Notes: generated from the sequence alone by a model not told the origin. Positions 1 through 7,189 are shown, numbered from the stretch's first letter. The stretch: 10,284 nucleotides of DNA from CAZNRY01 sp964575675 (GCA_964575675.1 CAZNRY010000153.1:1-10284), one strand, 5' to 3'. Translations and numbers: made by a program.

Positions 1-13
1 GAAACGACTTCAT
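1..13 (-). CDS. 5' end of an unidentified gene leaving the window
   Basis: On the minus strand an ATG at 13-11 is preceded by AAGGAG (26-21) with 7 bases between, an excellent Shine-Dalgarno arrangement. Only four codons (M-K-S-F) are inside the window, so the product cannot be named. The gene would be divergent from the CMD-family gene at 261. A 5-bp hairpin (CTGGG 30-34, loop AGGG, CCCAG 39-43) lies just upstream of the SD. The call rests only on SD, spacing and start codon; a chance match is possible. Confidence 0.45.
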
Positions 14-247
14 ACTTGATCTCCTTCGTCTGGGAGGGCCCAGCAAAGCCCGGTCATCATTCCTCAACGCAGACTCTCCGGCCTGCCGCCCGCAGGTTCA
101 TCACGTTGCGAACCCGGCGCATTGCCACCGTGTCTGCTGGAGCTTTGTCCCGGAGTGCAAGATAGCCGCTCGCCATCCATTGCGCTACCTTATTCCGCAC
201 GGTCCGGAACCGGCTGCCGGAAGCGCCCGGCAGGGATCTCCGGAACG

Positions 248-255
248 TAAGGAGG
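248..255 (+). promoter_or_regulatory. Shine-Dalgarno that fixes the CMD-family start
   Basis: TAAGGAGG at 248-255 is a near-perfect anti-SD match, 5 bases before the ATG at 261. It argues against the longer reading that begins at an ATTGCG/ATG-like codon near 180, whose extra residues have no family similarity. Confidence 0.75.
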
Positions 256-260
256 CTCCC

Positions 261-626
261 ATGCCCGCGCCGAAGGCCCGTTCATCCAAACTTCCCGCCC
301 CTCCCCGCCCCTTCGAAGCGTTCACGGCCAATCACCCGGCGGTTGCCCGGGCCTATGAGTCGCTCGGCGAGGCAGCTCGGCGGGCCGGTCCGCTCTCGGA
401 AAGGGAGATCGCCCTGGTCAAGCTGGGGATCTCGATCGGCTCCCGTCTGGAAGGGGCTGCTCATGCTCATACCCGCAAAGCACTTGCGGTGGGCGTCGAT
501 CCCGAGGCGTTGCGGCACGTTGCGATCCTCGCGGTTCCGACCCTGGGCTTTCCGCCCATGCTGGCTGCCCTTGGGTGGGTCGAGGAGACGATCGAGGGGA
601 AGAAGAAGGCCAAGCGGAAGCGGTAG
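261..626 (+). CDS. Carboxymuconolactone decarboxylase (CMD/AhpD-fold) family protein, no CxxC
   Basis: This is a 121-residue all-helical CMD-fold protein, probably cytoplasmic (no signal peptide). The recognisable core is residues 44-105: a 'PLSEREIALVKLGISIG' helix (44-60), then E64-G-A-A-H-A-H70, then A74-x-x-x-G78 and the 'PEALRHVAIL' helix. AhpD-type members carry CxxCxxH at this place and reduce peroxide-related substrates through the two Cys. Here the Cys positions are Glu64 and Ala67 while His70 is kept, so disulfide chemistry is excluded. This resembles the PcaC-like branch, but nothing here links it to aromatic degradation. The last ten residues are almost all Lys/Arg (about 112-121), which is odd for the family and may be a nucleic-acid or membrane contact. 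The start at 261 is chosen for its strong SD. It stands alone, convergent with infA. The family is clear; the substrate is unknown. Confidence 0.85.
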   Translation: MPAPKARSSKLPAPPRPFEAFTANHPAVARAYESLGEAARRAGPLSEREIALVKLGISIGSRLEGAAHAHTRKALAVGVDPEALRHVAILAVPTLGFPPMLAALGWVEETIEGKKKAKRKR

Positions 627-704
627 GCATCTCCCCGGCGGCCTAGCCACATCCTCGGCCGGAGGGCGATCAGATCTGGCGGGCGGCCGGCGGCGGGCTG
701 GATC

Positions 705-998
705 CTACTTGAACCGGTAGGTGATGCGGCCTCGACTCACGTCGTAGGGCGAGAGCTCGACCATGACCTTGTCTCCCACCAGGATTCGGATGAAGTGCTT
801 CCTCATCTTCCCCGAGATGTGGGCGAGGACCACGTGGCCCCCCGTGACCTCCACGCGGAACTGCGTATTCGGGAGCGTCTCGAGGACGACCCCTTCCATC
901 ACGATCGCGTTTTCCTTGGCCTGCGGCCCCGGATCGGCGTCCGCGGTCGCGGGCCTCCCCGACTTCTTCTTCGGATAGAATACTCTCCGCTTCCTCAA
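705..998 (-). CDS. infA: Translation initiation factor IF-1, N-terminally extended
   Basis: IF-1 binds the ribosomal A site of the 30S subunit during initiation, with IF-2 and IF-3. The last 71 codons match the whole family (usual length about 72): MEGVVLETLPNTQFRVEV, then GHVVLAHISGKMRKHFIRIL, GDKVMVELSPYD and GRITYRF, an OB fold. The normal start would fall just before 'AKEN', but that codon is CAG (Gln), and the frame stays open upstream. The best-supported start is TTG at 998-996, with GGAGG (1007-1003) 4 bases away, giving 97 residues with a basic 26-residue extension (RKRR and KKK clusters). The ATG at 1028 (107 residues) has no SD. An internal GTG/ATG at 902-897 would trim the conserved N-terminus to about 65 residues. 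The gene is solitary, not next to rpmJ/rpsM/secY as in many genomes. Identity is certain; the start is not. Confidence 0.95.
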   Translation of the reverse strand: MRKRRVFYPKKKSGRPATADADPGPQAKENAIVMEGVVLETLPNTQFRVEVTGGHVVLAHISGKMRKHFIRILVGDKVMVELSPYDVSRGRITYRFK

Positions 999-1002
999 GC
1001 AA

Positions 1003-1007
1003 CCTCC
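1003..1007 (-). promoter_or_regulatory. Shine-Dalgarno favouring the TTG start of infA
   Basis: GGAGG reads 5'-3' on the minus strand at 1007-1003, 4 bases before TTG 998-996. The spacing is short but usable. No comparable motif precedes ATG 1028. Confidence 0.45.
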
Positions 1008-1245
1008 GATGCCGGCTCGGCCGGACATCCCATCGAACCGGGGCAGCGCTTCCCCGTGTCGAAATCAACGGCTTCGGCACATCGGATCGAGCAGCTTCGA
1101 ATCGAGAGGGCAGCCTATGGACGACCGAGGGTCGGACCGTTGGGTCCGCTCTTGATTCGCGGGGCGGGAGACCGAAATCCCCTGATGCCCGCTCGCTTCG
1201 GACCGAGGGCAGAAGGGCTGGGCAATCCAGCCGTAAACCCACTGG

Positions 1246-1274
1246 ATTCTCGATCCTAGAGGGCCGAGGGTCAA
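1246..1274 (-). promoter_or_regulatory. Candidate sigma-70-type promoter for infA
   Basis: On the minus strand TTGACC (1274-1269, five of six to TTGACA) is followed after exactly 17 bases by GAGAAT (1251-1246, four of six to TATAAT). It lies between the upstream operon and infA, as expected if infA is transcribed alone. In GC-rich DNA such matches also occur by chance. Confidence 0.3.
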
Positions 1275-1293
1275 GCGGAAAGAGGCTGTCGGG

Positions 1294-1341
1294 AAGGAGG
1301 CTGTGATGGCCCTCCTCCCACGAACAGGCTCGAGCCTCCTT
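1294..1341 (-). repeat. Inverted repeat after the DUF3857 operon
   Basis: AAGGAGGCT (1294-1302) and AGCCTCCTT (1333-1341) form a perfect 9-bp inverted repeat with a 30-nt loop, starting 4 bases beyond the stop of the second DUF3857 gene. The right arm overlaps a perfect 12-bp palindrome, AGGCTCGAGCCT (1326-1337). It may be a transcript 3'-end structure, but no T-run follows on the minus strand, so it is not a classical intrinsic terminator. Confidence 0.3.
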
Positions 1342-1344
1342 GCT

Positions 1345-3366
1345 CTAGGGCTTCTCGGCCGGAGCCGTGAGGTAGATCGTGTTTGCCGCCGGCTCCGTAC
1401 GTCCCAGCACGACCGCACGGAATCCGGCGTACTCCTCCGGTCCGATCGTTCGCTGCGAGGTCTCGAAGCGGCGGTTCAGGATCAACATCCCCCCGTCCCG
1501 CTCGACCGAGGTCTCGAGCGAAACGCCTCCCCCCGCGAGGCTCCGGGAGGGAGGGAGAATCAGCGGGCGTGAATGCGCGGACAGATCGAGCCGGACGCGC
1601 ACCTCCTCCGCCACAAGGCTGGGCAGGAAGATCGGCGTCGTGCGGCTCATCCGCCTCAGGGATAGGCCATCGGGAAGGGCTCCATCCGGAAGCCCGGGCC
1701 CGGGGGGAATCTCGAACCGTCTCCGCCCGCCGCCGAGGGAGTCGCCGAGGCCCGCGCCGGTCAGCGTGAAGCTCACGGCAAGGGTGTCGGGAGAGAGGGC
1801 TTCCACTCTGTAGCCGGCGACGGAGGCGTCCTGCGCATAGTGGCCGGCGAGTTCATCGAGGAGTCCCTTCAGATTGTGGGAATCGATCGCGCGCACGAGA
1901 GATCCTCCCACTCGCGCAATCGCCTCTCCTGTGATCGAGCCATCGTCGTGTTGAAGGAGGTGGAGCGAGAGGAAGCTGCTCCCCTTCCGCGGAGCAAGAG
2001 GCACGAAAGCAGGCTTGCCCGAGGAGCGATCCAAGACTACTTCCGCCTGGCCCGGATCGGGGCGCGGGGCAAACACCGCTCCCGCGACATCGAAGAAGTT
2101 GGGGCCGACCGCGAGCCAGATGTTGTCGAACTGGGCGAGCGCCGGGACGTCAAGGGCCAAGTGCGGCGTCGCGGGACGCAGGATCGTCCGGCAGCCCGCA
2201 CCCATCTCATCCATCGCGGCCGTCGCGAGCGCGGCGCGGTCGAGCAGGTTTCCGCACGACGTGTCGAACGTCCGCGCCGCGGAACGAACTGGCAGCCACC
2301 AGTCGAGCGACGCGTCATCGGCCTTGATCGTCCTTTCGCCCAAGAGCGCGGCAATCCGCTCCAGCCGCGCCGCGGCATCGAGGGGCGGTCGTCCGCCCGG
2401 CAGATCCTCCGCCGCCCAAGCCTTGATGGCGGAATCGGGCGTCGATGCGGCGATGATCTTCTGATGGACCCAGGTCAGGAGCGTGTCCCAGCTCGCGCAG
2501 GTGGAGTAGACGAGCTGCGGGATGCGGAGTATCGGTGGAGATCCCCCCTCATCGGGATAGGCATGGAGCGCGGTCCAGCGCAGAGTCTGCGGCCGCTCCC
2601 CTCTCTCTCCGCTCACGGAAGAGATCGCTCCGTTTTCGATCATCGCCGCACGGAATGATGCGCCCGGGGGCGCCTCGATCGAGATTTCTTCCTCGAGGAT
2701 CGGCGCCGTCGCGCCGATCGCCTCCCTCCCTTCGAGCCATGGACGCCACGGAGCCCGGTCCCGCACCGTGTAGTCAAGTTCGATCAGGCATCCAGTCTCG
2801 ACGCCCAGGAAGCTGATCACCATCTCCTGCAGATCAGTCCGGTCGGGACAGGAGGCGACCCGCTCCGGGGTCGTAATGTTGAAGGCCCGGGGAAGCGCGA
2901 CGACCTCCTTGCCGTCGCGCATGAAGGTCCGGCAGAGATGGATCGCGAGATCCTGCCGAGCCGCATCGTAGGCCACGCGCTGATCCCCGCGGGGCGTGAT
3001 CGCGTGATCGGTCAGAAGCCGCTCCACCTGGCGGACCCGCCGTTCGATCCGGCCGTCGGAATCGAGCCTGACATGGATCCCGCGATAGAGGATCACGGAA
3101 TCGTCCGTCGGATAGTTCGCCGGAGTGACGGCCGAACGGAGCAGAGAGTCCGTCGGCGGACCGAGCGCGAATTCCGGCTCGGCGATCGATGCTACCGTGG
3201 GGGACGCGCTCATCGCGGGGAGGGCGCCGCCCGCGAAAAGAGCAAGGGCGAGAAGCCCGATGGGCAAAATGGACCGGAGAGTCGAACGGTGGATCGATCT
3301 GGCCGTCGTATCCCCGAGATTGTGACTCCCCGCCACCGCCCGGTCACCTCGCGCCGCGGTCTTCAT
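1345..3366 (-). CDS. Exported DUF3857/transglutaminase-like protein with degenerate catalytic triad
   Basis: This is a 673-residue exported protein. A long basic N-terminus leads to a hydrophobic segment (about 33-50) with a signal-peptidase site near 50-55. A DUF3857 domain covers about 85-290 and a transglutaminase-like domain about 325-440; a beta-rich C-terminal part follows. In the partner protein the Cys motif reads CGVCKD. Here the matching stretch is C371-G-N-L-L-D376, so the nucleophile is Leu374. The catalytic His position (QFNHCV in the partner) is QFDNIW, that is Asn415. Only the Asp (D426 in NFFDV) remains. The domain therefore looks like a pseudoenzyme, perhaps a binding or structural subunit. 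The start is secure: ATG overlaps the previous gene's TGA (ATGA, 3366-3363), and AAGGAGG precedes it. Molecular function is unknown even in characterised family members; a cell-envelope role is inferred from export. Confidence 0.8.
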   Translation of the reverse strand: MKTAARGDRAVAGSHNLGDTTARSIHRSTLRSILPIGLLALALFAGGALPAMSASPTVASIAEPEFALGPPTDSLLRSAVTPANYPTDDSVILYRGIHVRLDSDGRIERRVRQVERLLTDHAITPRGDQRVAYDAARQDLAIHLCRTFMRDGKEVVALPRAFNITTPERVASCPDRTDLQEMVISFLGVETGCLIELDYTVRDRAPWRPWLEGREAIGATAPILEEEISIEAPPGASFRAAMIENGAISSVSGERGERPQTLRWTALHAYPDEGGSPPILRIPQLVYSTCASWDTLLTWVHQKIIAASTPDSAIKAWAAEDLPGGRPPLDAAARLERIAALLGERTIKADDASLDWWLPVRSAARTFDTSCGNLLDRAALATAAMDEMGAGCRTILRPATPHLALDVPALAQFDNIWLAVGPNFFDVAGAVFAPRPDPGQAEVVLDRSSGKPAFVPLAPRKGSSFLSLHLLQHDDGSITGEAIARVGGSLVRAIDSHNLKGLLDELAGHYAQDASVAGYRVEALSPDTLAVSFTLTGAGLGDSLGGGRRRFEIPPGPGLPDGALPDGLSLRRMSRTTPIFLPSLVAEEVRVRLDLSAHSRPLILPPSRSLAGGGVSLETSVERDGGMLILNRRFETSQRTIGPEEYAGFRAVVLGRTEPAANTIYLTAPAEKP

Positions 3367-5483
3367 CGCCCCCTCCTTGACCAGCGCACCCGTTCACCGA
3401 AAGCGCGAAGCGAGTCTGCGGCCTCGACGCCGCCGCTCCATTCGGAGGCGGGAACCGTCCGCTTCGCAGCGACCGCGGTCAGCTCGGCCCGCAGTCGATT
3501 CCCCTCCCCGGCGACCCGCCCGCGCACGGTGCCGGCATCCTTCTCCACCCGGACGCTATCGACCTGCCCTTCGTAGCGGAACCCCGGCGGGAAGGCGACC
3601 TCGTCGCGCGCGATGATCTCCTGCGCGAACCAGAGAAGCGCCTCGTGCTTCCGTTCCTCCTTCCCGCTGAAGGCAAGAAGTCTGCAGAAGAACGCGCTCG
3701 AGGATGCCAAACGCAGGGCCGGAGGTCTGAAGGCGAGGAGGGACTCTGCGGCTCCGGCGTAGCCGTTGATTCGATAGCGGAAGAAGATCGTCACGGCTCG
3801 GGAGAAATCGCGCGGCTCGGTCACGCGGAGATCCGTGACCGAAACCCCGGCGCCGAGCGGACCGAGGAGAGCCGCGAGCGCCTCGGCGCGCCCCCCCGCG
3901 GGGGTCTCTCCCAGCATGCCGCGCATCCTGGAATCCGAGGAGCCGATCCCGGTGATCGTCATCTCTCCGTCGAGAGAGCCGTCGGCGGCGAGGTTCGATC
4001 TCGACGCGATGCTCATCCGATTCTCTCCAGGGGCAAAGGAGCGGATCCGTTGAAGATTCTCGCCGCGCGGGGAACCGATCACGTAGTGCTGCTCCCCTTC
4101 GTAGTGGGACCAAACATCCTTGTCGAATGGCGCCCATGTCGGGTCGAGCATGGTGAAGCTCCCGTCCGGCCGCTCGACCGCCACGACGCAATGGTTGAAC
4201 TGGTCGGCCGGGACCGCCTCGACACGCGCCCCCGCCTGGGTCATCACCGGGTAGGTCGTGAAGCCCGCGGCCCGGAGCATCGTGACCAGCATCCCCGCGA
4301 TGTCCTTGCAGACGCCGCAGCGATCCTCGAAATCCATGATCCCGGGGTGAAGTGTGTACCCCTCTCCCCTCCCCATCGAGAGGCCGGAGTAGCGGATCTC
4401 CTGCGCGACCCAGTGGAGGAGAGCGGCCATCTTCTCGTCGTCACTCTTCAAGCCCTTCGTCAGCTCGGCCACCTTCCGCCGGATCGCGTCGTCCGCCTCG
4501 AATTGTGGTTCGTTCACCTCGAAGAACCAGCGCGACTTCTCGGGCCAGCTCTCGACCGTCGCCAGAACAACCTTGGGCAGGACGTCCGGCGGATCGGGCA
4601 TTCTCGCTTCTTCCTCGAACGCGGCGACATCCCTCGCCTGCCACGCGTAGACGAGGAAGGAATCAGCGAACGCGAGGGAAGAGCGGAGCGTTCCGTTGTA
4701 GACCGCGAATTGGACCGGCTTGTCCCGAGGGATGCGCAGCCTGTAGGTCTTCTCCTTGAGTGGATAGGCCTCCTGGAAGGTCACGACGTCGTAGAAATGG
4801 CCGCGCATCGGAGGGATGTAGCGTTCATCGTCCGCTGCGTCCCCGGCTGCGGCGTTCGGGGACGTCCCCGCGCCGCTACCCGCGCTCGCCGCCGTCTCCG
4901 CGGTCCCGCCGGAGATTCCCGGCATCCCCCCCCCGCCTTCCAGGTAGGCGATCTGAAACCCCTTCTTGTAGGTCTCAACCTCGACCGCGTCGCCGACGCG
5001 GAGCCTGGGCACCGAGATGATCTTCATCCGCGCGCCCCAGTAGATCATCTCCGCCGGCGCGCTCAGGTCGCGGGCGATGGACGTATCGATCGACTCGGTC
5101 CCGCCGCCGGCCCGGTGGATCCGGATCGCATCAAGACGGATCATGTTCGAGGCCGGATCGTAATCGAAGCGCAGCGTCGCCTGGGAGCGCGCTCCCTCCT
5201 CGGTCAGGATCTTCGCCAGCCTTCGCCGCGAGACGTGTCCGAGTCCACTCGGTTCGACGCGCACCTCGGTGCGATCAAAGACGCCGACAATTCCGGCGCC
5301 CGGCCAGGCCGTGGAATCCCCCGCCGCTTCGATCCAAGAGAAGATGGAATCGGGGGGCGCCGTCCCATCTCCCGAGGCCGCCGCACTGCCCCCCTGCGCC
5401 CCGGAAAGAAGGAGGATCCAACAGATCGCGGAACCGAGGATGAACGAAAGGAGCTGTAATCCCGCAAGAGGGAGCCGGCGCAT
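3363..5483 (-). CDS. Exported DUF3857 and transglutaminase domain protein, intact triad
   Basis: This is a 706-residue envelope protein, first gene of a two-gene operon. A signal peptide or N-terminal anchor occupies residues 1 to about 30 (MRRLPLAGLQLLSFILGSAI and on). DUF3857 spans about 55-270 and a transglutaminase/papain-like core about 330-465, followed by a beta-rich C-terminal region. The triad is visible: Cys392 in RCGVCKD, His431 in FNHCVVAV and Asp447 in MLDPTW (positions counted from the chosen start). Proteins of this fold may cross-link, deamidate or cleave peptides; the substrate here is unknown. The DUF3857 domain is interrupted by about 40 Gly/Ala-rich residues (182-221), probably a flexible loop. 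The start at 5483 is preferred over in-frame ATGs at 5501 and 5660 because GGAGG lies 4 bases upstream and the signal peptide then begins at once. It overlaps the next gene by 4 bp, implying coupled translation. Confidence 0.85.
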   Translation of the reverse strand: MRRLPLAGLQLLSFILGSAICWILLLSGAQGGSAAASGDGTAPPDSIFSWIEAAGDSTAWPGAGIVGVFDRTEVRVEPSGLGHVSRRRLAKILTEEGARSQATLRFDYDPASNMIRLDAIRIHRAGGGTESIDTSIARDLSAPAEMIYWGARMKIISVPRLRVGDAVEVETYKKGFQIAYLEGGGGMPGISGGTAETAASAGSGAGTSPNAAAGDAADDERYIPPMRGHFYDVVTFQEAYPLKEKTYRLRIPRDKPVQFAVYNGTLRSSLAFADSFLVYAWQARDVAAFEEEARMPDPPDVLPKVVLATVESWPEKSRWFFEVNEPQFEADDAIRRKVAELTKGLKSDDEKMAALLHWVAQEIRYSGLSMGRGEGYTLHPGIMDFEDRCGVCKDIAGMLVTMLRAAGFTTYPVMTQAGARVEAVPADQFNHCVVAVERPDGSFTMLDPTWAPFDKDVWSHYEGEQHYVIGSPRGENLQRIRSFAPGENRMSIASRSNLAADGSLDGEMTITGIGSSDSRMRGMLGETPAGGRAEALAALLGPLGAGVSVTDLRVTEPRDFSRAVTIFFRYRINGYAGAAESLLAFRPPALRLASSSAFFCRLLAFSGKEERKHEALLWFAQEIIARDEVAFPPGFRYEGQVDSVRVEKDAGTVRGRVAGEGNRLRAELTAVAAKRTVPASEWSGGVEAADSLRAFGERVRWSRRGR

Positions 5484-5487
5484 CAGA

Positions 5488-5492
5488 CCTCC
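5488..5492 (-). promoter_or_regulatory. Shine-Dalgarno that fixes the start at 5483
   Basis: GGAGG on the minus strand (5492-5488) lies 4 bases before ATG 5483-5481 and downstream of the alternative ATG at 5501, which has no SD. It places the start directly at the signal peptide. Confidence 0.55.
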
Positions 5493-5570
5493 ACGATTCA
5501 TGATGCATGTGAATCCCGACCGTTTCGGACCGCCCCGCGGAGGATAGGGGCTACCCGCAGTTCTGTCCAT

Positions 5571-5607
5571 CCGGGAGGAGGCGGGCCCGCCCGCCGGCGC
5601 CTCCCGG
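5571..5607. repeat. Nested GC-rich inverted repeat in divergent intergenic region
   Basis: CCGGGAGG (5571-5578) and CCTCCCGG (5600-5607) form a perfect 8-bp inverted repeat. Between them lies a perfect 12-bp palindrome, GGCGGGCCCGCC (5580-5591). The position between divergent genes suits an operator or a cruciform/RNA hairpin, but no function can be assigned. Confidence 0.45.
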
Positions 5608-5634
5608 CGATGTCCGGCGGGCGCATGCGGGGGT

Positions 5635-5667
5635 TCATTCGGGCGCACAGGTCCCTTCACCGAATGA
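5635..5667. repeat. 8-bp dyad upstream of the S1-domain gene
   Basis: TCATTCGG (5635-5642) and CCGAATGA (5660-5667) are perfect inverted copies with 17 bases between them, ending 46 bp before the S1 gene start. It could be a two-half-site operator, or a leader hairpin if transcription starts upstream. Ribosomal protein S1 is known to autoregulate through its leader, so an RNA structure is plausible, but that is inference. Confidence 0.4.
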
Positions 5668-5713
5668 GCTCAAACTGCTAGGCTTCTTTCCGTATCTGCG
5701 GAAGGAGACACGG

Positions 5714-7189
5714 ATGATTCACGAGAACGAGACGAACGACATGCACGACAACGAAGAAGAGATCGATGACGCGGCCGCCAAGTCCCACGCCGATTTCATC
5801 GAAGCGCTGCGGATTCGCGAGGAGGTCCTTCCCGTCCCCGACGTCGGTCAGCGGCTCCACGCGAAGCTCGTGAGCATCGGTGAGGAGACGGCTTTTCTCG
5901 ATTACGGCGGCCGGAGCGAGGCGATCATGGAGTCACGCCACCTCCGCAACGAGCAGGGCGAACCCCTGTCGAAGGCAGGAGACACGGTCGAAGCGTATGT
6001 GATCGCCAATGAGGAAGGGGTGGTCTTGGCCCCCGCATTCACCCCGGGACCGGATGAGGGGCTGCAGGCGCTGCGCGAGGCGCAGCGTTCGGGCGTGCCA
6101 GTCACCGGCAAGGTCAAGGGAGTGAACGCGGGCGGGCTCGACATCGAACTGGCCGGCAGGCGCGCCTTCTGCCCGGCGTCTCAGATCGAACTCGGCTACT
6201 GCCCCGACGCCTCAGTCTTCGTCGGCAAGAACCTCGACTTCAAGGTGATCGAATTCGCGGAGATGGGCCGGCGCATCGTCGTCTCGCGAAGGGTTCTTCT
6301 TCAGCAGCAGAAGGAAGAGAACGCGGCCCGCCTCCGCGAGAGTCTGGCCCCTGGAGCGGAGCGGGAGGGGACCGTGGCCCGCCTGGAGAACTTTGGCGCA
6401 TTCGTCGATCTCGGCGGCCTGGACGGCATGGTTCACGTCTCCGAGATCTCCCACGACCGGGTGAATGACCCGGCCGAGGCGCTGAAGGTCGGCGACAAGG
6501 TCCGCGTCCGAATTCTCGAGATCGGGAAGGATGCAAAGGGGCGCGACCGGATCTCACTATCGATCAAGGCGGCGCAGCAAGACCCGTGGACCCGGATTCC
6601 CGATGAGATCGTCCCCAACGCGACGCTCACGGGACGGATCGTCCGCCTGGCGGACTTCGGCGCCTTCGTGCGCCTCGCCGCGGGGATCGAGGGGCTCGTT
6701 CACGTTTCCGAAATGGGGAACGGACAGGCACGGCATCCCCGTGAGTTCGCGCGGGAGGCGCAGGAGGTCCAGGTTCGTGTTCTGGCCGTCGACCACGAGA
6801 AGAGGCGGATCTCCCTCTCGATGCGCGATTCCGTGGAAGAGTCGGGGCAGACCCCGCGCGTTGGCATGACGGTCGAGGGTTTGATCCGAGCCCACAAGCC
6901 GTACGGGGTCTTCATCGATCTGCCCTCCTTCGGGAACCGCGTGAGCGGTCTGCTTCCGCTCGAGGAAACTGGGGTCAGAAAGGGCGGAGATCTCACGAAG
7001 CGCTATCCTGCGGGCGAGCGGATCGAGGTCATGCTCCAGCAAATCGATGAGAAAGGCAGGATCCGACTGGCCATTCCCGGCGCGATCCATGCGCCGGCCG
7101 CGAAGACCGCGGTCCAAGGACCCGGAAGGGGCGCGGGCAGCGCGATGGCCGACGCGTTGCGGCGGGCGATGGAGACACAGCAGAATTAG
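5714..7189 (+). CDS. Multi-S1-domain RNA-binding protein, ribosomal protein S1-like
   Basis: This 491-residue cytoplasmic RNA-binding protein has an acidic N-terminus (1-20) and five S1 (OB-fold) repeats at about 44-107, 127-193, 213-284, 301-370 and 383-454, then a short Ala/Lys/Gly tail. Repeats 3 and 4 are the most canonical (FGAFVDLGGLDGMVHVSEIS and FGAFVRLAAGIEGLVHVSEM). Repeats 1 and 2 are divergent, as in S1, where they bind the ribosome. The 'RRIVVSRR' stretch (186-193) after repeat 2 and the 'DPW' linker (290-292) after repeat 3 are ribosomal S1 hallmarks. E. coli S1 has six repeats and 557 residues. The 'AFCPASQIEL' form of repeat 2 recalls S1-like paralogues found beside the main rpsA in some bacteria, so I leave the symbol blank. 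GAAGGAG (5701-5707) sits 6 bases before the ATG. The stop codon is shared with the left end of a small mobile element. Confidence 0.85.
   Translation: MIHENETNDMHDNEEEIDDAAAKSHADFIEALRIREEVLPVPDVGQRLHAKLVSIGEETAFLDYGGRSEAIMESRHLRNEQGEPLSKAGDTVEAYVIANEEGVVLAPAFTPGPDEGLQALREAQRSGVPVTGKVKGVNAGGLDIELAGRRAFCPASQIELGYCPDASVFVGKNLDFKVIEFAEMGRRIVVSRRVLLQQQKEENAARLRESLAPGAEREGTVARLENFGAFVDLGGLDGMVHVSEISHDRVNDPAEALKVGDKVRVRILEIGKDAKGRDRISLSIKAAQQDPWTRIPDEIVPNATLTGRIVRLADFGAFVRLAAGIEGLVHVSEMGNGQARHPREFAREAQEVQVRVLAVDHEKRRISLSMRDSVEESGQTPRVGMTVEGLIRAHKPYGVFIDLPSFGNRVSGLLPLEETGVRKGGDLTKRYPAGERIEVMLQQIDEKGRIRLAIPGAIHAPAAKTAVQGPGRGAGSAMADALRRAMETQQN

Larger units (their letters stand above)
999..1344 (-). 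other. 346-bp gene-free stretch: structured infA leader
   Basis: No convincing protein or tRNA is seen between the second DUF3857 gene and infA. The stretch holds three perfect short hairpins: GGCTGG/CCAGCC with a 5-nt loop (1216-1232), CGGACC/GGTCCG with a 4-nt loop (1133-1148), and CGGGG/CCCCG with an 8-nt loop (1039-1056). A possible promoter lies at 1274-1246. If that promoter is used, the infA transcript has a leader of roughly 200 nt or more. The hairpins are seen; any regulatory role is inference. Confidence 0.4.

Noticed and set aside
627..704. Possible terminator between the convergent CMD and infA genes
   Set aside because: Only a 5-bp stem (CGGCC/GGCCG) with a 13-base loop was found and no T-run on either strand.
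670..1242. A 190-codon minus-strand frame overlapping infA
   Set aside because: It is an out-of-frame reading of the infA region with Arg/Gly/Pro-rich low-information sequence; the IF-1 frame is unmistakable.
1840..2658. A 272-codon plus-strand open frame
   Set aside because: It is antisense to the second DUF3857 gene, of shadow composition, with no family similarity.
3645..5459. A 604-codon open frame on the plus strand
   Set aside because: It lies entirely antisense to the active DUF3857/transglutaminase gene, has no recognisable domain and is Arg/Asp-rich, as expected for a stop-poor shadow frame in GC-rich DNA.
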